Notes: a model not told the origin generated them from the letters alone. Numbered from the stretch's first letter, positions 38,526-48,875 are shown. The stretch is 64,000 nucleotides of DNA from Pseudobutyrivibrio sp. (GCF_015057185.1 NZ_SVEV01000015.1:19204-83203); one strand, 5' to 3'. Made by a program: numbers and translations.

Positions 38526-40496
38526 ATGGGAAGTAAAGGCAATTATTACATTACTACAGCGATAGCTTATACATCTGGTAAGCCACATATCGGAAATACA
38601 TACGAAATCGTACTTGCAGATTCAATAGCACGTTTCCGTCGTCAGGAAGGATATAATGTTTTCTTCCAGACTGGTACAGATGAGCATGGTCAGAAAATTG
38701 AGTTAAAGGCTGCTGAAGCAGGTATTACACCAAAGGAATTCGTCGATGACATTTCTGGTCAGGTTAAGTCTATCTGGGATTTAATGAACACATCTTATGA
38801 CAAATTCATCCGTACAACAGATGAGGATCATGAGAAGCAGGTTAAAAAGATTTTCAAGAAGCTCTATGACAAGGGCGATATTTATAAGAGCTCATACGAG
38901 GGACTTTACTGTACACCATGTGAGTCTTTCTGGACAGAGTCACAGCTTGTAGATGGCAAGTGCCCAGACTGTGGTCGAGAGGTTCAGCCTGCAAAGGAAG
39001 AAGCATATTTCTTCAAAATGAGCAAATATGCTGATAGACTTATTGAGTACATTAATACACATCCTGAATTTATTCAGCCTGTATCACGTAAGAACGAAAT
39101 GATGAACAACTTCTTACTTCCAGGACTTCAGGATCTTTGCGTTTCACGTACATCATTTAGTTGGGGTATCCCAGTAGATTTTGATCCAAAGCATGTTGTA
39201 TACGTATGGCTTGATGCCCTTACAAACTACATTACTGGTATTGGTTATGATTGTGATGGTGATTCTACAGAGCAGTTTAAAGCATTCTGGCCTGCAGACC
39301 TTCACCTCATCGGAAAGGATATCATCCGTTTCCATACAATTTATTGGCCAATCTTCTTGATGGCACTTGATCTTCCACTTCCAAAGCAGGTATTTGGTCA
39401 CCCATGGCTTCTTACAAAGGCTGCTGACGGTGGCGATGACAAGATGTCAAAGTCAAAAGGAAATGTTATCTATGCTGATGAGTTAGTTGATTTCTTCGGT
39501 GTAGATGCTGTAAGATATTTCGTTCTTCACGAGATGCCATTTGAAAACGATGGTGCTATCTCATGGCCACTTATGGTTGAGCGTGTAAACTCAGACCTTG
39601 CAAACACACTTGGAAACCTTGTTAATCGTACAATCTCTATGAGCAACAAGTACTTTGGTGGTGTTGTTGAAAACAAGGGAGTAGCTGAGGATGTTGATGC
39701 AGATCTTAAGGCTGTAGTTACAGGCACAGTTAAAGCTGTTGAGGACAAAATGGCTGAGCTTCGCGTAGCTGATGCTATCACAGAAGTTTTCAATCTCTTC
39801 AAGAGATGTAACAAATATATCGATGAGACAATGCCTTGGGCACTTGCAAAGGACGAGGCAAAGCAGGATAGACTTGCTACTGTTCTCTACAACTTAGTTG
39901 AGGGAATTTCAATCGGTGCTACTCTCCTCAAGGCATTTATGCCTGAGACATCTGAGAAGGTTCTTGCTCAGATTGGTGCAAAGGAAATCCCTTACGACGA
40001 GCTTTCTACATTCGGCCACTATGTAAGTGGAAACAAGGTAACAGAGACTCCAGAGATTCTCTTCGCTCGTCTTGACCTTGATGAGGTTATGGCTAAAGTA
40101 GCTGAGCTTCATCCAGCACAGCCTGAGGAAAACTCTGAGGATGAAGAAGGCATCGATATCGAGGCAAAGCCTGAAATCACATTCGACGATTTCATGAAGT
40201 TACAGTTCCAGGTTGGTAAGATTGTTTCTTGCGAAGCAGTTAAGGGCTCTAAGAAGCTCCTCTGCTCACAGGTTAAAATTGGTTCACAGACAAAGCAGAT
40301 TGTTTCCGGAATCAGCAAGCACTACTCTCCTGAGGAAATGGTTGGTAAAAAGGTAATGGTTCTTGTAAACCTTAAGCCTGCTAAGCTTGCAGGTGTATTA
40401 TCAGAGGGTATGCTTCTTTGCGCAGAAGACGCTGAGGGCAATCTTTCACTTATGACACCAGAGAAGCCAATGCCTAGTGGAGCAGAAATCTGCTAA
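38526..40496 (+). CDS. metG: Methionyl-tRNA synthetase
   Basis: This 656-residue class I synthetase has the HIGH motif as HIGN in YTSGKPHIGNTYEI, zinc ligands CTPCESFW...CPDCG, and KMSKSKGN. The C-terminal tRNA-binding EMAP-like domain (about residues 550-656; FQVGKIVSCEAVKGSKKLLCSQV) is the dimerising appendix of long MetRS. Its start follows TAGGAG. Confidence 0.98.
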   Translation: MGSKGNYYITTAIAYTSGKPHIGNTYEIVLADSIARFRRQEGYNVFFQTGTDEHGQKIELKAAEAGITPKEFVDDISGQVKSIWDLMNTSYDKFIRTTDEDHEKQVKKIFKKLYDKGDIYKSSYEGLYCTPCESFWTESQLVDGKCPDCGREVQPAKEEAYFFKMSKYADRLIEYINTHPEFIQPVSRKNEMMNNFLLPGLQDLCVSRTSFSWGIPVDFDPKHVVYVWLDALTNYITGIGYDCDGDSTEQFKAFWPADLHLIGKDIIRFHTIYWPIFLMALDLPLPKQVFGHPWLLTKAADGGDDKMSKSKGNVIYADELVDFFGVDAVRYFVLHEMPFENDGAISWPLMVERVNSDLANTLGNLVNRTISMSNKYFGGVVENKGVAEDVDADLKAVVTGTVKAVEDKMAELRVADAITEVFNLFKRCNKYIDETMPWALAKDEAKQDRLATVLYNLVEGISIGATLLKAFMPETSEKVLAQIGAKEIPYDELSTFGHYVSGNKVTETPEILFARLDLDEVMAKVAELHPAQPEENSEDEEGIDIEAKPEITFDDFMKLQFQVGKIVSCEAVKGSKKLLCSQVKIGSQTKQIVSGISKHYSPEEMVGKKVMVLVNLKPAKLAGVLSEGMLLCAEDAEGNLSLMTPEKPMPSGAEIC

Positions 40497-40514
40497 GAAT
40501 AAATGAGGTTTTGA

Positions 40515-41297
40515 ATGATTTTTGAGACACATGCTCATTATGATGATGAGAAGTTCGACGAGGATAGAGTCGAACTTCTTTCTCATTTATTGAGAGAAAA
40601 AAATATAGGAAAAATTGTAAATGTAGGCGCAAGCTTTAGAGGCTGTAAGGATAGTCTTTCACTGGCTGAAACATATGATAATGTATATGCTGCACTTGGT
40701 ATTCATCCAGAAGAAATCGACGATATGTCTGAGGAAAATTTAAACTGGATAAGGGCAAATTCTGCAAATCCAAAGGTGGTAGCCATAGGCGAAATAGGTC
40801 TTGATTACTACTGGGTAAAGGATGAAGAAGGCAGAGCAAAGCAACAAGAATGGTTTGAAAAGCAGTTAAAGCTTGCAAAAGAAGTGAAACTACCTGTAAT
40901 TATTCATTCTAGAGATGCCGCAGAAGACACTTTTAACACAATTAAGAGGTATAATACACAGAGTGACAAGGGTATTGTCCATTGCTATTCTTACTCAAAA
41001 GAATTAGCATTAGAGTATGTAAAGATGGGCTGGTACATAGGTGTAGGTGGCGTTGTCACCTTCAAAAACGGCAAGAAGTTAGTCCAAACCGTAGAGGCTA
41101 TTCCTATTGAAAGCATCGTAATTGAAACAGATTGTCCTTATATGGCTCCAGAGCCATTTAGAGGTCAGCGCAACTCATCAGAATATCTAAAGTACGTAGT
41201 TGAAAGAATTGCAGATATTAAAGGAATGTCTTCTGAAGAAGTGGAGAAAATAACATACCAAAATGCGCTTAATATATATAAAAAAGTAAAGGAATAA
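40515..41297 (+). CDS. tatD: TatD-family deoxyribonuclease
   Basis: This 260-residue metal-dependent hydrolase has all TatD metal motifs: ETHAHYDD, GEIGLDYYW, IHSRDA, HCYSYS and ETDCPYMAPEPFRGQRN. It is probably a 3'-5' DNA exonuclease. It lies between metG and rsmA, the usual order, but the ribonuclease M5 gene often found here is absent. Confidence 0.95.
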   Translation: MIFETHAHYDDEKFDEDRVELLSHLLREKNIGKIVNVGASFRGCKDSLSLAETYDNVYAALGIHPEEIDDMSEENLNWIRANSANPKVVAIGEIGLDYYWVKDEEGRAKQQEWFEKQLKLAKEVKLPVIIHSRDAAEDTFNTIKRYNTQSDKGIVHCYSYSKELALEYVKMGWYIGVGGVVTFKNGKKLVQTVEAIPIESIVIETDCPYMAPEPFRGQRNSSEYLKYVVERIADIKGMSSEEVEKITYQNALNIYKKVKE

Positions 41298-41298
41298 T

Positions 41299-42153
41299 AT
41301 GGCATATTTAAGTAATCCAACATATACAAAGGCGGTCCTAGAAGCTCATGGATTTTCCTTTCAAAAAAAATACGGACAAAATTTTCTTATAGATGGTAAT
41401 GTTCTTGATAATATTATTGATGCAGCTGGCATAACAAAGGACGATTTTGTTTTAGAAATTGGTCCTGGTATTGGAACAATGACACAACGCTTGTGTGAGG
41501 AAGCCAGAGAAGTTGTTGCTGTAGAAATAGATAAGACGTTGATTCCAATTTTGGATGATACTCTCTCAACCTATAAGAACTGGTCAGTAATTAACGAGGA
41601 TATTTTAAAGGTAGACATCAATAAATTAGCATTAGAAAAAAATGGCGGTAAGCCAATTAAAGTAGTTGCTAATTTACCATATTACATTACAACTCCAATC
41701 ATAATGGGATTATTTGAAAGTCATGTACCTCTTGAATCAATAACAATCATGATTCAAAAGGAGGTAGCTGATAGAATGCAGGAGGGACCTGGTTCAAAAG
41801 AATACGGTGCTCTCTCACTTGCAGTTCAATATTATAGCAATCCGGAAATCGTATGCGAGGTACCACCAAGCTGCTTTATGCCACAACCAAAGGTATCAAG
41901 TACTGTAATTACTCTAAAATGTCATAATGAGACACCAGTACAGTGCGATGAGAAATTATTATTTCAGATAATCAGAGCTTCCTTTAATCAAAGAAGAAAG
42001 ACTCTGCAAAATGGATTGAGCAACGGTTTACATTATTCAAAAGAAGAAATATCAAAAGCTATTGAGGAGGCTGGTTTTAGTCCAACTATTAGAGGTGAGG
42101 CACTTTCTCTAGAGGAATTTGCAAAGCTCACTAATATTCTAAAACAGTACTAG
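41299..42153 (+). CDS. rsmA: 16S rRNA dimethyladenosine transferase RsmA (KsgA)
   Basis: This 284-residue protein has QNFLIDGNVLDNI, the SAM motif LEIGPGIGTMT and the catalytic NLPYYITTPI. It dimethylates A1518 and A1519 in helix 45 of 16S rRNA. It starts 1 base after the tatD stop, so the two are coupled. Confidence 0.97.
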   Translation: MAYLSNPTYTKAVLEAHGFSFQKKYGQNFLIDGNVLDNIIDAAGITKDDFVLEIGPGIGTMTQRLCEEAREVVAVEIDKTLIPILDDTLSTYKNWSVINEDILKVDINKLALEKNGGKPIKVVANLPYYITTPIIMGLFESHVPLESITIMIQKEVADRMQEGPGSKEYGALSLAVQYYSNPEIVCEVPPSCFMPQPKVSSTVITLKCHNETPVQCDEKLLFQIIRASFNQRRKTLQNGLSNGLHYSKEEISKAIEEAGFSPTIRGEALSLEEFAKLTNILKQY

Positions 42154-42179
42154 AGCGTATAAATTGGAGAGCAGACGTT

Positions 42180-43790
42180 ATGGATGTTCGAAATTATAGT
42201 AGAGATGTTCAAATTCTCATAAGCGAAATTCAAAATAATAGAGGTAAAGACCCAACAACAGTATTGTCTGCCTGCGATAAGCTACTTGCTTATGGCAAAG
42301 GAATTAAGGACGATGCTCTTGTTGGCTATGCCTTTTTTTCAAAGGGTGAAACCTATTATCTTTTGAATGACGCAACTAATTTTTACGCTCAAATGATTTC
42401 CTGCATGGGCCCTATGGAGCATGTAAAAGAATGGGGTTACGTAGCTATGGCCAATAACATGCTTGGCATAGTATCGCTAAACCGCGGAAATGCGCCATTT
42501 GCCCTAGATTATTTTATTAAAGCAATTAGCATCTGTCAGGACTATTCTCTACCTGACATAGAGTGGATGATTCATATGAATTTAGGCTCCTTGTACCTAA
42601 ATATTGAGGAGTATCAAAAATCAATTTCCCACACAGAATTAGCATATAGGCATCTCATGGATAACCCTTCAGAAGACGGTTATTTAGAGAATATGACAGC
42701 AATACTACTTGGTATGGGTCGTGCCTATTTAAAACTTGATAGAGAAGATAAATATCTTGAAATAGAAAAAAAGCTGAAAAATGAGTCTTTACCATATCTA
42801 CATGAGATGGATAAAATAGTCATTTATTGTCTTTTTGCCAGAATTCATCAGGCTGTAAATGAGGAAGAAGCTCGAGATTACTGGATTGATATGGTTAATA
42901 AGCATACAAGTACTAGCATGCCAATTATGGACGTGTTTGATGATTTTTATGATTACTTAAAAATGCTTTTATCCATTGAAAAGTATGATGACTTTTTCAA
43001 ATCCTACGAGGTCTTAGATGAGCTGACAAAGCATACATCTATTAAGAACCTTGAGAGAAAGCTTTTAACATTAAAAATCAGATATTACAGAAGGGTTGGC
43101 CAAATCGAGGAATATAAAATCGCTTCTGTCCTCTTCTTCGAGCTATCTGAGTTTATGGAACGAGAAAATCGATTGATGGTAAGCAACATGATCGTAATGA
43201 GAAATTCGTATATGGAGCTTACACAAATCAATCGAAAAGTTGAGGAAGAGAATACATTTTTACAAAAACGTTCAGAGACAGACCCATTAACAGGGATGTA
43301 TAATAGACTGAAGCTTAATGAGTATAGTGAGGAAGCCTTTGAAAATGCACTGATTAACCGTGCAACTATTGCTGTAGAAATATTAGATATTGATTTTTTC
43401 AAGCAATTTAATGACAATTACGGGCATCAGGCTGGCGATGACTGCATTAAGCGAATCGCCGATAAATTAATGGGAATGGCTACTCAGCCTGGCATTTTTA
43501 CAGCCAGATACGGTGGGGATGAGTTTGTAATCATCTATGAGGGCTTTACTGAGGAGCAGGTCTTAGAAAAGGCCAATGCCCTTAGGAAAAGTATTTATGA
43601 TGAAAACTGGGAGCATAAATTTTCGCTTTCTGATGATAGAGTCACCATTTCACAGGGAATCTGCTTTGGCGTGCCTAAAAGGGATGCTAGCATGTTTGCA
43701 TACCTACAGTGCGCAGACAAAATGCTATATGAGGTAAAGCAACAAAGCAGAAATAATATCAAGCTTTGTAACACATCAGATAATAAGTAA
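42180..43790 (+). CDS. TPR-containing diguanylate cyclase (GGDEF)
   Basis: This 536-residue protein has helical TPR-like repeats for about residues 1-350 (for example ALDYFIKAISICQDYSLPDIEW), a short coiled linker and a C-terminal GGDEF domain starting DPLTGMYNR. The active-site GGDEF is intact at residues 445-449. The inhibitory RxxD I-site five residues before it is missing (TQPG is there instead). There are no membrane segments. It should make cyclic di-GMP in the cytoplasm under control of a TPR-bound partner. It lies 13 bases before the YhgE operon and may be co-transcribed. Confidence 0.92.
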   Translation: MDVRNYSRDVQILISEIQNNRGKDPTTVLSACDKLLAYGKGIKDDALVGYAFFSKGETYYLLNDATNFYAQMISCMGPMEHVKEWGYVAMANNMLGIVSLNRGNAPFALDYFIKAISICQDYSLPDIEWMIHMNLGSLYLNIEEYQKSISHTELAYRHLMDNPSEDGYLENMTAILLGMGRAYLKLDREDKYLEIEKKLKNESLPYLHEMDKIVIYCLFARIHQAVNEEEARDYWIDMVNKHTSTSMPIMDVFDDFYDYLKMLLSIEKYDDFFKSYEVLDELTKHTSIKNLERKLLTLKIRYYRRVGQIEEYKIASVLFFELSEFMERENRLMVSNMIVMRNSYMELTQINRKVEEENTFLQKRSETDPLTGMYNRLKLNEYSEEAFENALINRATIAVEILDIDFFKQFNDNYGHQAGDDCIKRIADKLMGMATQPGIFTARYGGDEFVIIYEGFTEEQVLEKANALRKSIYDENWEHKFSLSDDRVTISQGICFGVPKRDASMFAYLQCADKMLYEVKQQSRNNIKLCNTSDNK

Positions 43791-43803
43791 TAAGGGACAG
43801 ATA

Positions 43804-46224
43804 ATGAAAACAGTTAGAAGAATATTTTTTGATGATATACTTAGTTTAGTAAAAAACTTCTTTGCGTTGGTAATAGTTGTCGGTATATGCTTGTTACCGG
43901 CACTTTATGCATGGTTTAATATCTTTTCAAATTGGGATCCATACGGAAGCACTGGAGCCCTTAAAATTGCGGCAATTTCTTTAGACGAAGGATTCACAGA
44001 TGAAAATGGAGAATATCATAATCAAGGCGATACCATAATTGATAATCTTCATGAAAACAAATCTGTAGATTGGCAGTTTGTGGAGTCTTCAGATGCTGCA
44101 ATTGAAGGTGTTTACAGTGGTGATTATTATGCAGCAGTTGTAATTGATAAAGAATTTACTTACAACATGTATAACGTTCTTACAGAGGAGGTCAACAGGC
44201 CTACCCTCCACTTCTATGAAAATCAAAAGAAAAATCCAGTTGCAACAAAAATATCAGATACAGTAGTTCAAACTGTTCAGAACAATATCAATGTTGCCTT
44301 TACAGAGGTTGTAGTCAGTGAGCTATTCTCTAATGCATCAGAGGTTTCTGAAGAATTAGAGGAAAAAGGTGGCGTTGATGCAGCACTTGATAAGCTAAGA
44401 AGCCTTAGCGCAGATTTAACCAACTATCAGAACACGATAAACTCAATTATTGAAAATGATGCAGCTTTACAAATGGCCCTTGCGCAAGCTGAAACCGATG
44501 CATCTAATTTGCAGCAGCAGGTACAGTCCACAGCTAATGCTATAGCAAGTACAGGAAAGGTATCAGCCAATGCAGCAACAACCATTGCTAGTTACAGTAA
44601 TGATGTTAATAGTGCAATTGATACAATTAATGCGGCTTCAGATACAATGGGTCAGCATTTAGATGCAGCAGCCATTGCAGATAATGCTGTTAACGCCGCA
44701 ACAGAATTAAAGAAAGCATTATTAGATTCCCTTTATATAGAGAAAATAGTTGCCAATTTGCCAAATGAAATAGGCGACAATGTTATAACCGAGAAAAAGC
44801 AAGAAATTATTTCTAAGCTTCAAAATATTGAAACTGTAATTTCTAATGTTACACAACCACTTCAGGCAATATCCGATGCCTTAGGAGCTTTGGCAGAGAG
44901 ATTAAGCAATTCAGGCTTTTCTGGTATTGATGACGAAACCTTGGCCTTATTGCTTAAATACAATATTATTACTCAGGATCAGGTAGATGCTATAAAGAAA
45001 ATACAGGATGTTGCAGGCCAGCAGCAGGCTGTTCAAGATTTAATTACAAAGATTAATCAAACTAAAACTGAAATAGATAATGTTATTGCATTAGTAAATG
45101 GAATCAATTATGAAAATATTGACACAAGCAATATTGAAGACAAAATCGATAAAATTAATGCTATAGACGTAAATACCTTAGCACTTGCTGGTGCAGATCA
45201 GCTTAAAGCAATGGCTAATAGTGCCAAAAGTGAAGTTGGAAACGTTGAGAATCTCATAGGCAATGATTTAGCAACCAAATTAAAGGAAGGTCTTACTTCC
45301 CTATCTGGAACTCTTAACGATACAAATGTATTATTGAATTCTGTGGGAGAAACCTTTGGTAATCTTACAGTTATGTTTTCAGCTATAGATAATACAATTG
45401 ACTGTGCCAATACAAGCTTGGAGAAAACAAACGAGGCTATTGTATATGTAAATGGCAGATTAATAGATGTTATTGATGATGTGGAAAGTGCAGCTTCTAA
45501 TGAAAAAATGGGCGTACTTGTAAATGCATTATCAGGTGATCCAGAGACATATGGTCAATTCTTTTCAACACCAGTAAGTGTTGTAACTGAAGCCGTTTAT
45601 CCAATAGAAAACTACGGCTCTGCGGTTGCACCATTCTATACCACTTTAGCATTTTGGGTAGGAGCACTTATCCTTACTGCAATTATTAAAATTAAACCAG
45701 ATAAAAACAAATATCCAGATGCGTCTCAGAGACAATTATTCTTTGGAAGATATGTCTTATATTGGGTATTAGGACAGTTACAAGCAGTTATAATTGTGCT
45801 TGGAGACTTATGTTTACTACATGTACAGTGCTTGCATCCATGGCTTTTCATGTTTGCAGCCTCAGTGACTGCCACCACATTTACAATTCTTATTTATTCC
45901 TTGGTTGCAACTTGGGGAGATGTAGGAAAGGCTCTTTCGGTAGTAATCGTTGTAATCCAGATTGCAGGAAGTTCTGGAACTTACCCTATTGAGCTCTTAC
46001 CAGACTTTTTCAAAAAGGTTTATATTTTCTTCCCATTCCCTTATGCAATAAATGCAATCAGAGAGTGCTTATGTGGACTTTACGAATTAGACTATCTCAA
46101 GAACTTAGGATGCTTATGTATCTTTATGATAGTAGCATTGTTTATAGGCTTATTAGTTCGAATTCCATTTGAACCAATAAATCACTATATGGAAGAACGT
46201 ATGGAAGATACGGAGATGATGTAA
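43804..46224 (+). CDS. YhgE/Pip family membrane protein (first copy)
   Basis: This 806-residue protein has an N-terminal membrane helix (about 18-38) ending LPALYAWFNIFSNWDPYG, the family hallmark. A large extracytoplasmic Asn/Asp/Ala-rich helical region follows (about 40-600). The C-terminus has about five membrane segments resembling ABC-2 permeases (FFGRYVLYWVLGQLQAVI, GSSGTYPIELLPDFFKKVYIFFPFPYAINAIRE). Related proteins include the Lactococcus phage infection protein Pip and B. subtilis YhgE. The substrate is not established. Its stop is followed at once by the ATG of the next gene. Confidence 0.9.
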   Translation: MKTVRRIFFDDILSLVKNFFALVIVVGICLLPALYAWFNIFSNWDPYGSTGALKIAAISLDEGFTDENGEYHNQGDTIIDNLHENKSVDWQFVESSDAAIEGVYSGDYYAAVVIDKEFTYNMYNVLTEEVNRPTLHFYENQKKNPVATKISDTVVQTVQNNINVAFTEVVVSELFSNASEVSEELEEKGGVDAALDKLRSLSADLTNYQNTINSIIENDAALQMALAQAETDASNLQQQVQSTANAIASTGKVSANAATTIASYSNDVNSAIDTINAASDTMGQHLDAAAIADNAVNAATELKKALLDSLYIEKIVANLPNEIGDNVITEKKQEIISKLQNIETVISNVTQPLQAISDALGALAERLSNSGFSGIDDETLALLLKYNIITQDQVDAIKKIQDVAGQQQAVQDLITKINQTKTEIDNVIALVNGINYENIDTSNIEDKIDKINAIDVNTLALAGADQLKAMANSAKSEVGNVENLIGNDLATKLKEGLTSLSGTLNDTNVLLNSVGETFGNLTVMFSAIDNTIDCANTSLEKTNEAIVYVNGRLIDVIDDVESAASNEKMGVLVNALSGDPETYGQFFSTPVSVVTEAVYPIENYGSAVAPFYTTLAFWVGALILTAIIKIKPDKNKYPDASQRQLFFGRYVLYWVLGQLQAVIIVLGDLCLLHVQCLHPWLFMFAASVTATTFTILIYSLVATWGDVGKALSVVIVVIQIAGSSGTYPIELLPDFFKKVYIFFPFPYAINAIRECLCGLYELDYLKNLGCLCIFMIVALFIGLLVRIPFEPINHYMEERMEDTEMM

Positions 46225-46656
46225 ATGGATAATAGCAAAGAAAAAATATTATATGAAAAATTTATAGATTTACAGGAAGCAACACATTTAAAGAACCAGA
46301 AAAAAATAAGGGTAGGACTTAGAGTTAATATCCTTTTACCACTAGTTTTTCTAATCATTAGCTTTATTACAAATCGCTCAAAGCTTGTGTTTTTGGTGCT
46401 TTGGATTGTATCGCTTTTTGGTATATCTTTTTATCTTTTGTATGTGGAATACATGGATTTCAAGCTTCAAGAACAGCTTAAGGAACTTGGAATAATGGAA
46501 GAAGAAGCTGAGGCACAGGCATTAATTGGTGCCGAGGTAGTAAATAGTATTAACGAGCTGAAAAAAGTTCGTGATGGATTAGTTGAAGATATAAAAGAGA
46601 TGAGAAAAGAACTTAAATCGGATTTGCAAAATAGGGGAGACAACACCAAGAAATGA
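46225..46656 (+). CDS. Small membrane protein between two YhgE genes
   Basis: This 143-residue protein has two membrane helices (about 33-50 and 53-74) forming a hairpin, and then a charged coiled-coil tail (about 81-140). The gene begins directly after the first YhgE stop and overlaps the second YhgE start by 4 bases (ATGA). I do not recognise the family. The tight coupling on both sides suggests it forms a complex with the two YhgE proteins. Confidence 0.85.
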   Translation: MDNSKEKILYEKFIDLQEATHLKNQKKIRVGLRVNILLPLVFLIISFITNRSKLVFLVLWIVSLFGISFYLLYVEYMDFKLQEQLKELGIMEEEAEAQALIGAEVVNSINELKKVRDGLVEDIKEMRKELKSDLQNRGDNTKK

Positions 46657-48842
46657 GAAACATAGTTAAAATAATTGCATCTGATATAAAGAGACTGTCG
46701 GTAAATGTTGTTGCAATGGTCGTAATGATTGGACTAACTGTAATTCCATGTCTTTATGCCTGGTTCAATATTCTATCCAACTGGGATCCTTATGGTCCTG
46801 ACGCTACCAAAAATCTCCAAGTTGCGGTAGCTTCATCGGACCAAGGTATTCTTGTGGGCAATTTTGAGCTTAACGTCGGTGATATTATCATCAGCAATCT
46901 TAAAGAAAACACATCTATTGGATGGGTATTTACTGACACTGCCGAGGAGGCAATAAGCGGTGTATACTCTGGAGATTACTACGCTGCGCTAATAATTGAT
47001 GAAGAATTTAGTGCTAACATGATTAGCTTCTTAGGTGGACAGATAGAAAATCCAGAAATTACCTACTACGAAAATGATAAGAAAAATGCCATTGCTCCTA
47101 AGATTACGGGAAAGGTAAAAACAACTATTGAGCGTGAGGTAGACCATGCTTTTGTTGGAACCATGGCTGAGACTCTTTTGAACGCTAGTGAATATTTTGC
47201 GACTTTAGACGAGCAAGGAAATATCACAGGCCAGGGAATAGCTAAATTAGAGCAATTGGATTCTGATATGAATGGCTTAATTGCCCTTTTGGACTCATAT
47301 ATTGCTTTATCAGATTCCACTGAAAGCATTTCAGAGGCAGGTCAAGCGGTGGCTGATAGTGCTAGCTCAATAACAGACCTAGCAGGTCAAATAGCAGAAA
47401 ATGCTCAAAGTCAGACTGCTTCTGCTCAAACAGATATTCAAAATTATAAATATCAGTTAGATGCAAAAATAGGTGATATAAATACAAGTTTGGATTCAGT
47501 GGATTCCACTATAGAAACAATAAATAGTTATGTTTCCCAGTTAAGTTTTGGAAATGCGGGAAATAATGACTTAATGAATAATATAAATAGCAAAATGCAG
47601 GAGCTAAATACTGCTTGGAAAGACTCTAACGGCGACGGTATTTATAGCATGATTGTTAATAATCCTTTGATTAATGACTCTACAACTCAGGGTTATATTC
47701 AAGATGCAGCAGATAAGGTAGACAATGAATTAGGCTCTCTTGAAACAAATATTACTAACATGAATAATGCTATTAGTACCACCGAAGAGGAGTTTAACAC
47801 TGCCAAAGCTAATGTAATTCAAGACATAAGTGATGTTATTGCCAACACAAGCGGGGTTAGGTCAGCATATGCAAGTAAAATATCTCCAATAGCTCAGACT
47901 GCCATTTATTCAGTAAATGATTCTATAGCTGAGATTGAGAAACTGTTAGATTACAATGCAGAGAGTATTGATTTAGTAATAGATAATCTTGGAAATTACG
48001 CGGATTTAATGGACCAATCAAAGGATTCCCTTGTCAAATCCCGTGATGAGGCTGTAGAAATGGAACAGCAGCTTTCCGCCCTAATAGCTGATATCAAAAG
48101 TGTAGGGGAAAGTGAGGGCTATCAGAAGTTTATGACATTAGTTAAATCTGATCCTGAGCTACTTTCAGATTTCATTAGTAGCCCTGTTGAAGTCTCAAAT
48201 GAGTATATATACCCAGTTGAGAATAATGGTTCAATGACAGCGCCATTTTATATCGTATTATCAATTTGGGTTGGTGCCTTAATCATCTCAACAATCCTTA
48301 AAACAACAGTTAAGGATACAACCGGCATGGAAAATGTAAAGAATTGGCAATGCTTCTTTGGCCGCTTTTTTGTAACTTTTGGTATTGGACAGATACAGAC
48401 AATAATTACCGTTTTAGGAGCAATCCTATTTGTAGGAATTCAGTGTGAACATCATTTCCTACTGTGGGCAGCCTGTGCTTGGTCAGCATTTGTTTATTCA
48501 TTGCTCCTTTATTCATTTACATATTCCTTTGGAAATGTAGGAGAAGCTTTATCAGTAATACTTATGGTTATTCAGGTAGCCGGAGCAGGTGGAACCTTCC
48601 CAATTGAGGTCCTTCCAAAAGTCTTCCAGGTGCTTTATAAATTTATGCCATTTAAATATTCCATGACAGCGGTACGAGAATGTATTGCAGGCTTCTATAA
48701 CGATACATACAAGAATTGTATGCTGACATTGTTAATATATGTGGCAGTTGCAATATTTATAGGTGTTGTGCTTTATCATCCTTTCAAAATTATCAATGAA
48801 AAAATTGAGCATAGTAAAGAAAAATCAGGAATCCTATTGTAA
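46653..48842 (+). CDS. YhgE/Pip family membrane protein (second copy)
   Basis: This 729-residue paralogue of the gene at 43804 has the same N-terminal signature (IPCLYAWFNILSNWDPYG), an extracytoplasmic helical region rich in Ser/Asn/Ile/Glu and the C-terminal ABC-2-like segments (FFGRFFVTFGIGQIQTII, GAGGTFPIEVLPKVFQVLYKFMPFKYSMTAVRE). The two copies clearly derive from one ancestor but have diverged a lot in the central region, as expected of two subunits of a heteromer. A strong terminator follows. Confidence 0.9.
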   Translation: MRNIVKIIASDIKRLSVNVVAMVVMIGLTVIPCLYAWFNILSNWDPYGPDATKNLQVAVASSDQGILVGNFELNVGDIIISNLKENTSIGWVFTDTAEEAISGVYSGDYYAALIIDEEFSANMISFLGGQIENPEITYYENDKKNAIAPKITGKVKTTIEREVDHAFVGTMAETLLNASEYFATLDEQGNITGQGIAKLEQLDSDMNGLIALLDSYIALSDSTESISEAGQAVADSASSITDLAGQIAENAQSQTASAQTDIQNYKYQLDAKIGDINTSLDSVDSTIETINSYVSQLSFGNAGNNDLMNNINSKMQELNTAWKDSNGDGIYSMIVNNPLINDSTTQGYIQDAADKVDNELGSLETNITNMNNAISTTEEEFNTAKANVIQDISDVIANTSGVRSAYASKISPIAQTAIYSVNDSIAEIEKLLDYNAESIDLVIDNLGNYADLMDQSKDSLVKSRDEAVEMEQQLSALIADIKSVGESEGYQKFMTLVKSDPELLSDFISSPVEVSNEYIYPVENNGSMTAPFYIVLSIWVGALIISTILKTTVKDTTGMENVKNWQCFFGRFFVTFGIGQIQTIITVLGAILFVGIQCEHHFLLWAACAWSAFVYSLLLYSFTYSFGNVGEALSVILMVIQVAGAGGTFPIEVLPKVFQVLYKFMPFKYSMTAVRECIAGFYNDTYKNCMLTLLIYVAVAIFIGVVLYHPFKIINEKIEHSKEKSGILL

Positions 48843-48845
48843 TTT

Positions 48846-48875
48846 AAGCAGGGCAAGTGCGCCCTGCTTTTTTTA
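48846..48875 (+). terminator. Terminator of the YhgE operon
   Basis: AAGCAGGGC (48846-48854) pairs with GCCCTGCTT (48861-48869), followed by TTTTTTATT, 4 bases after the stop. Confidence 0.95.
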
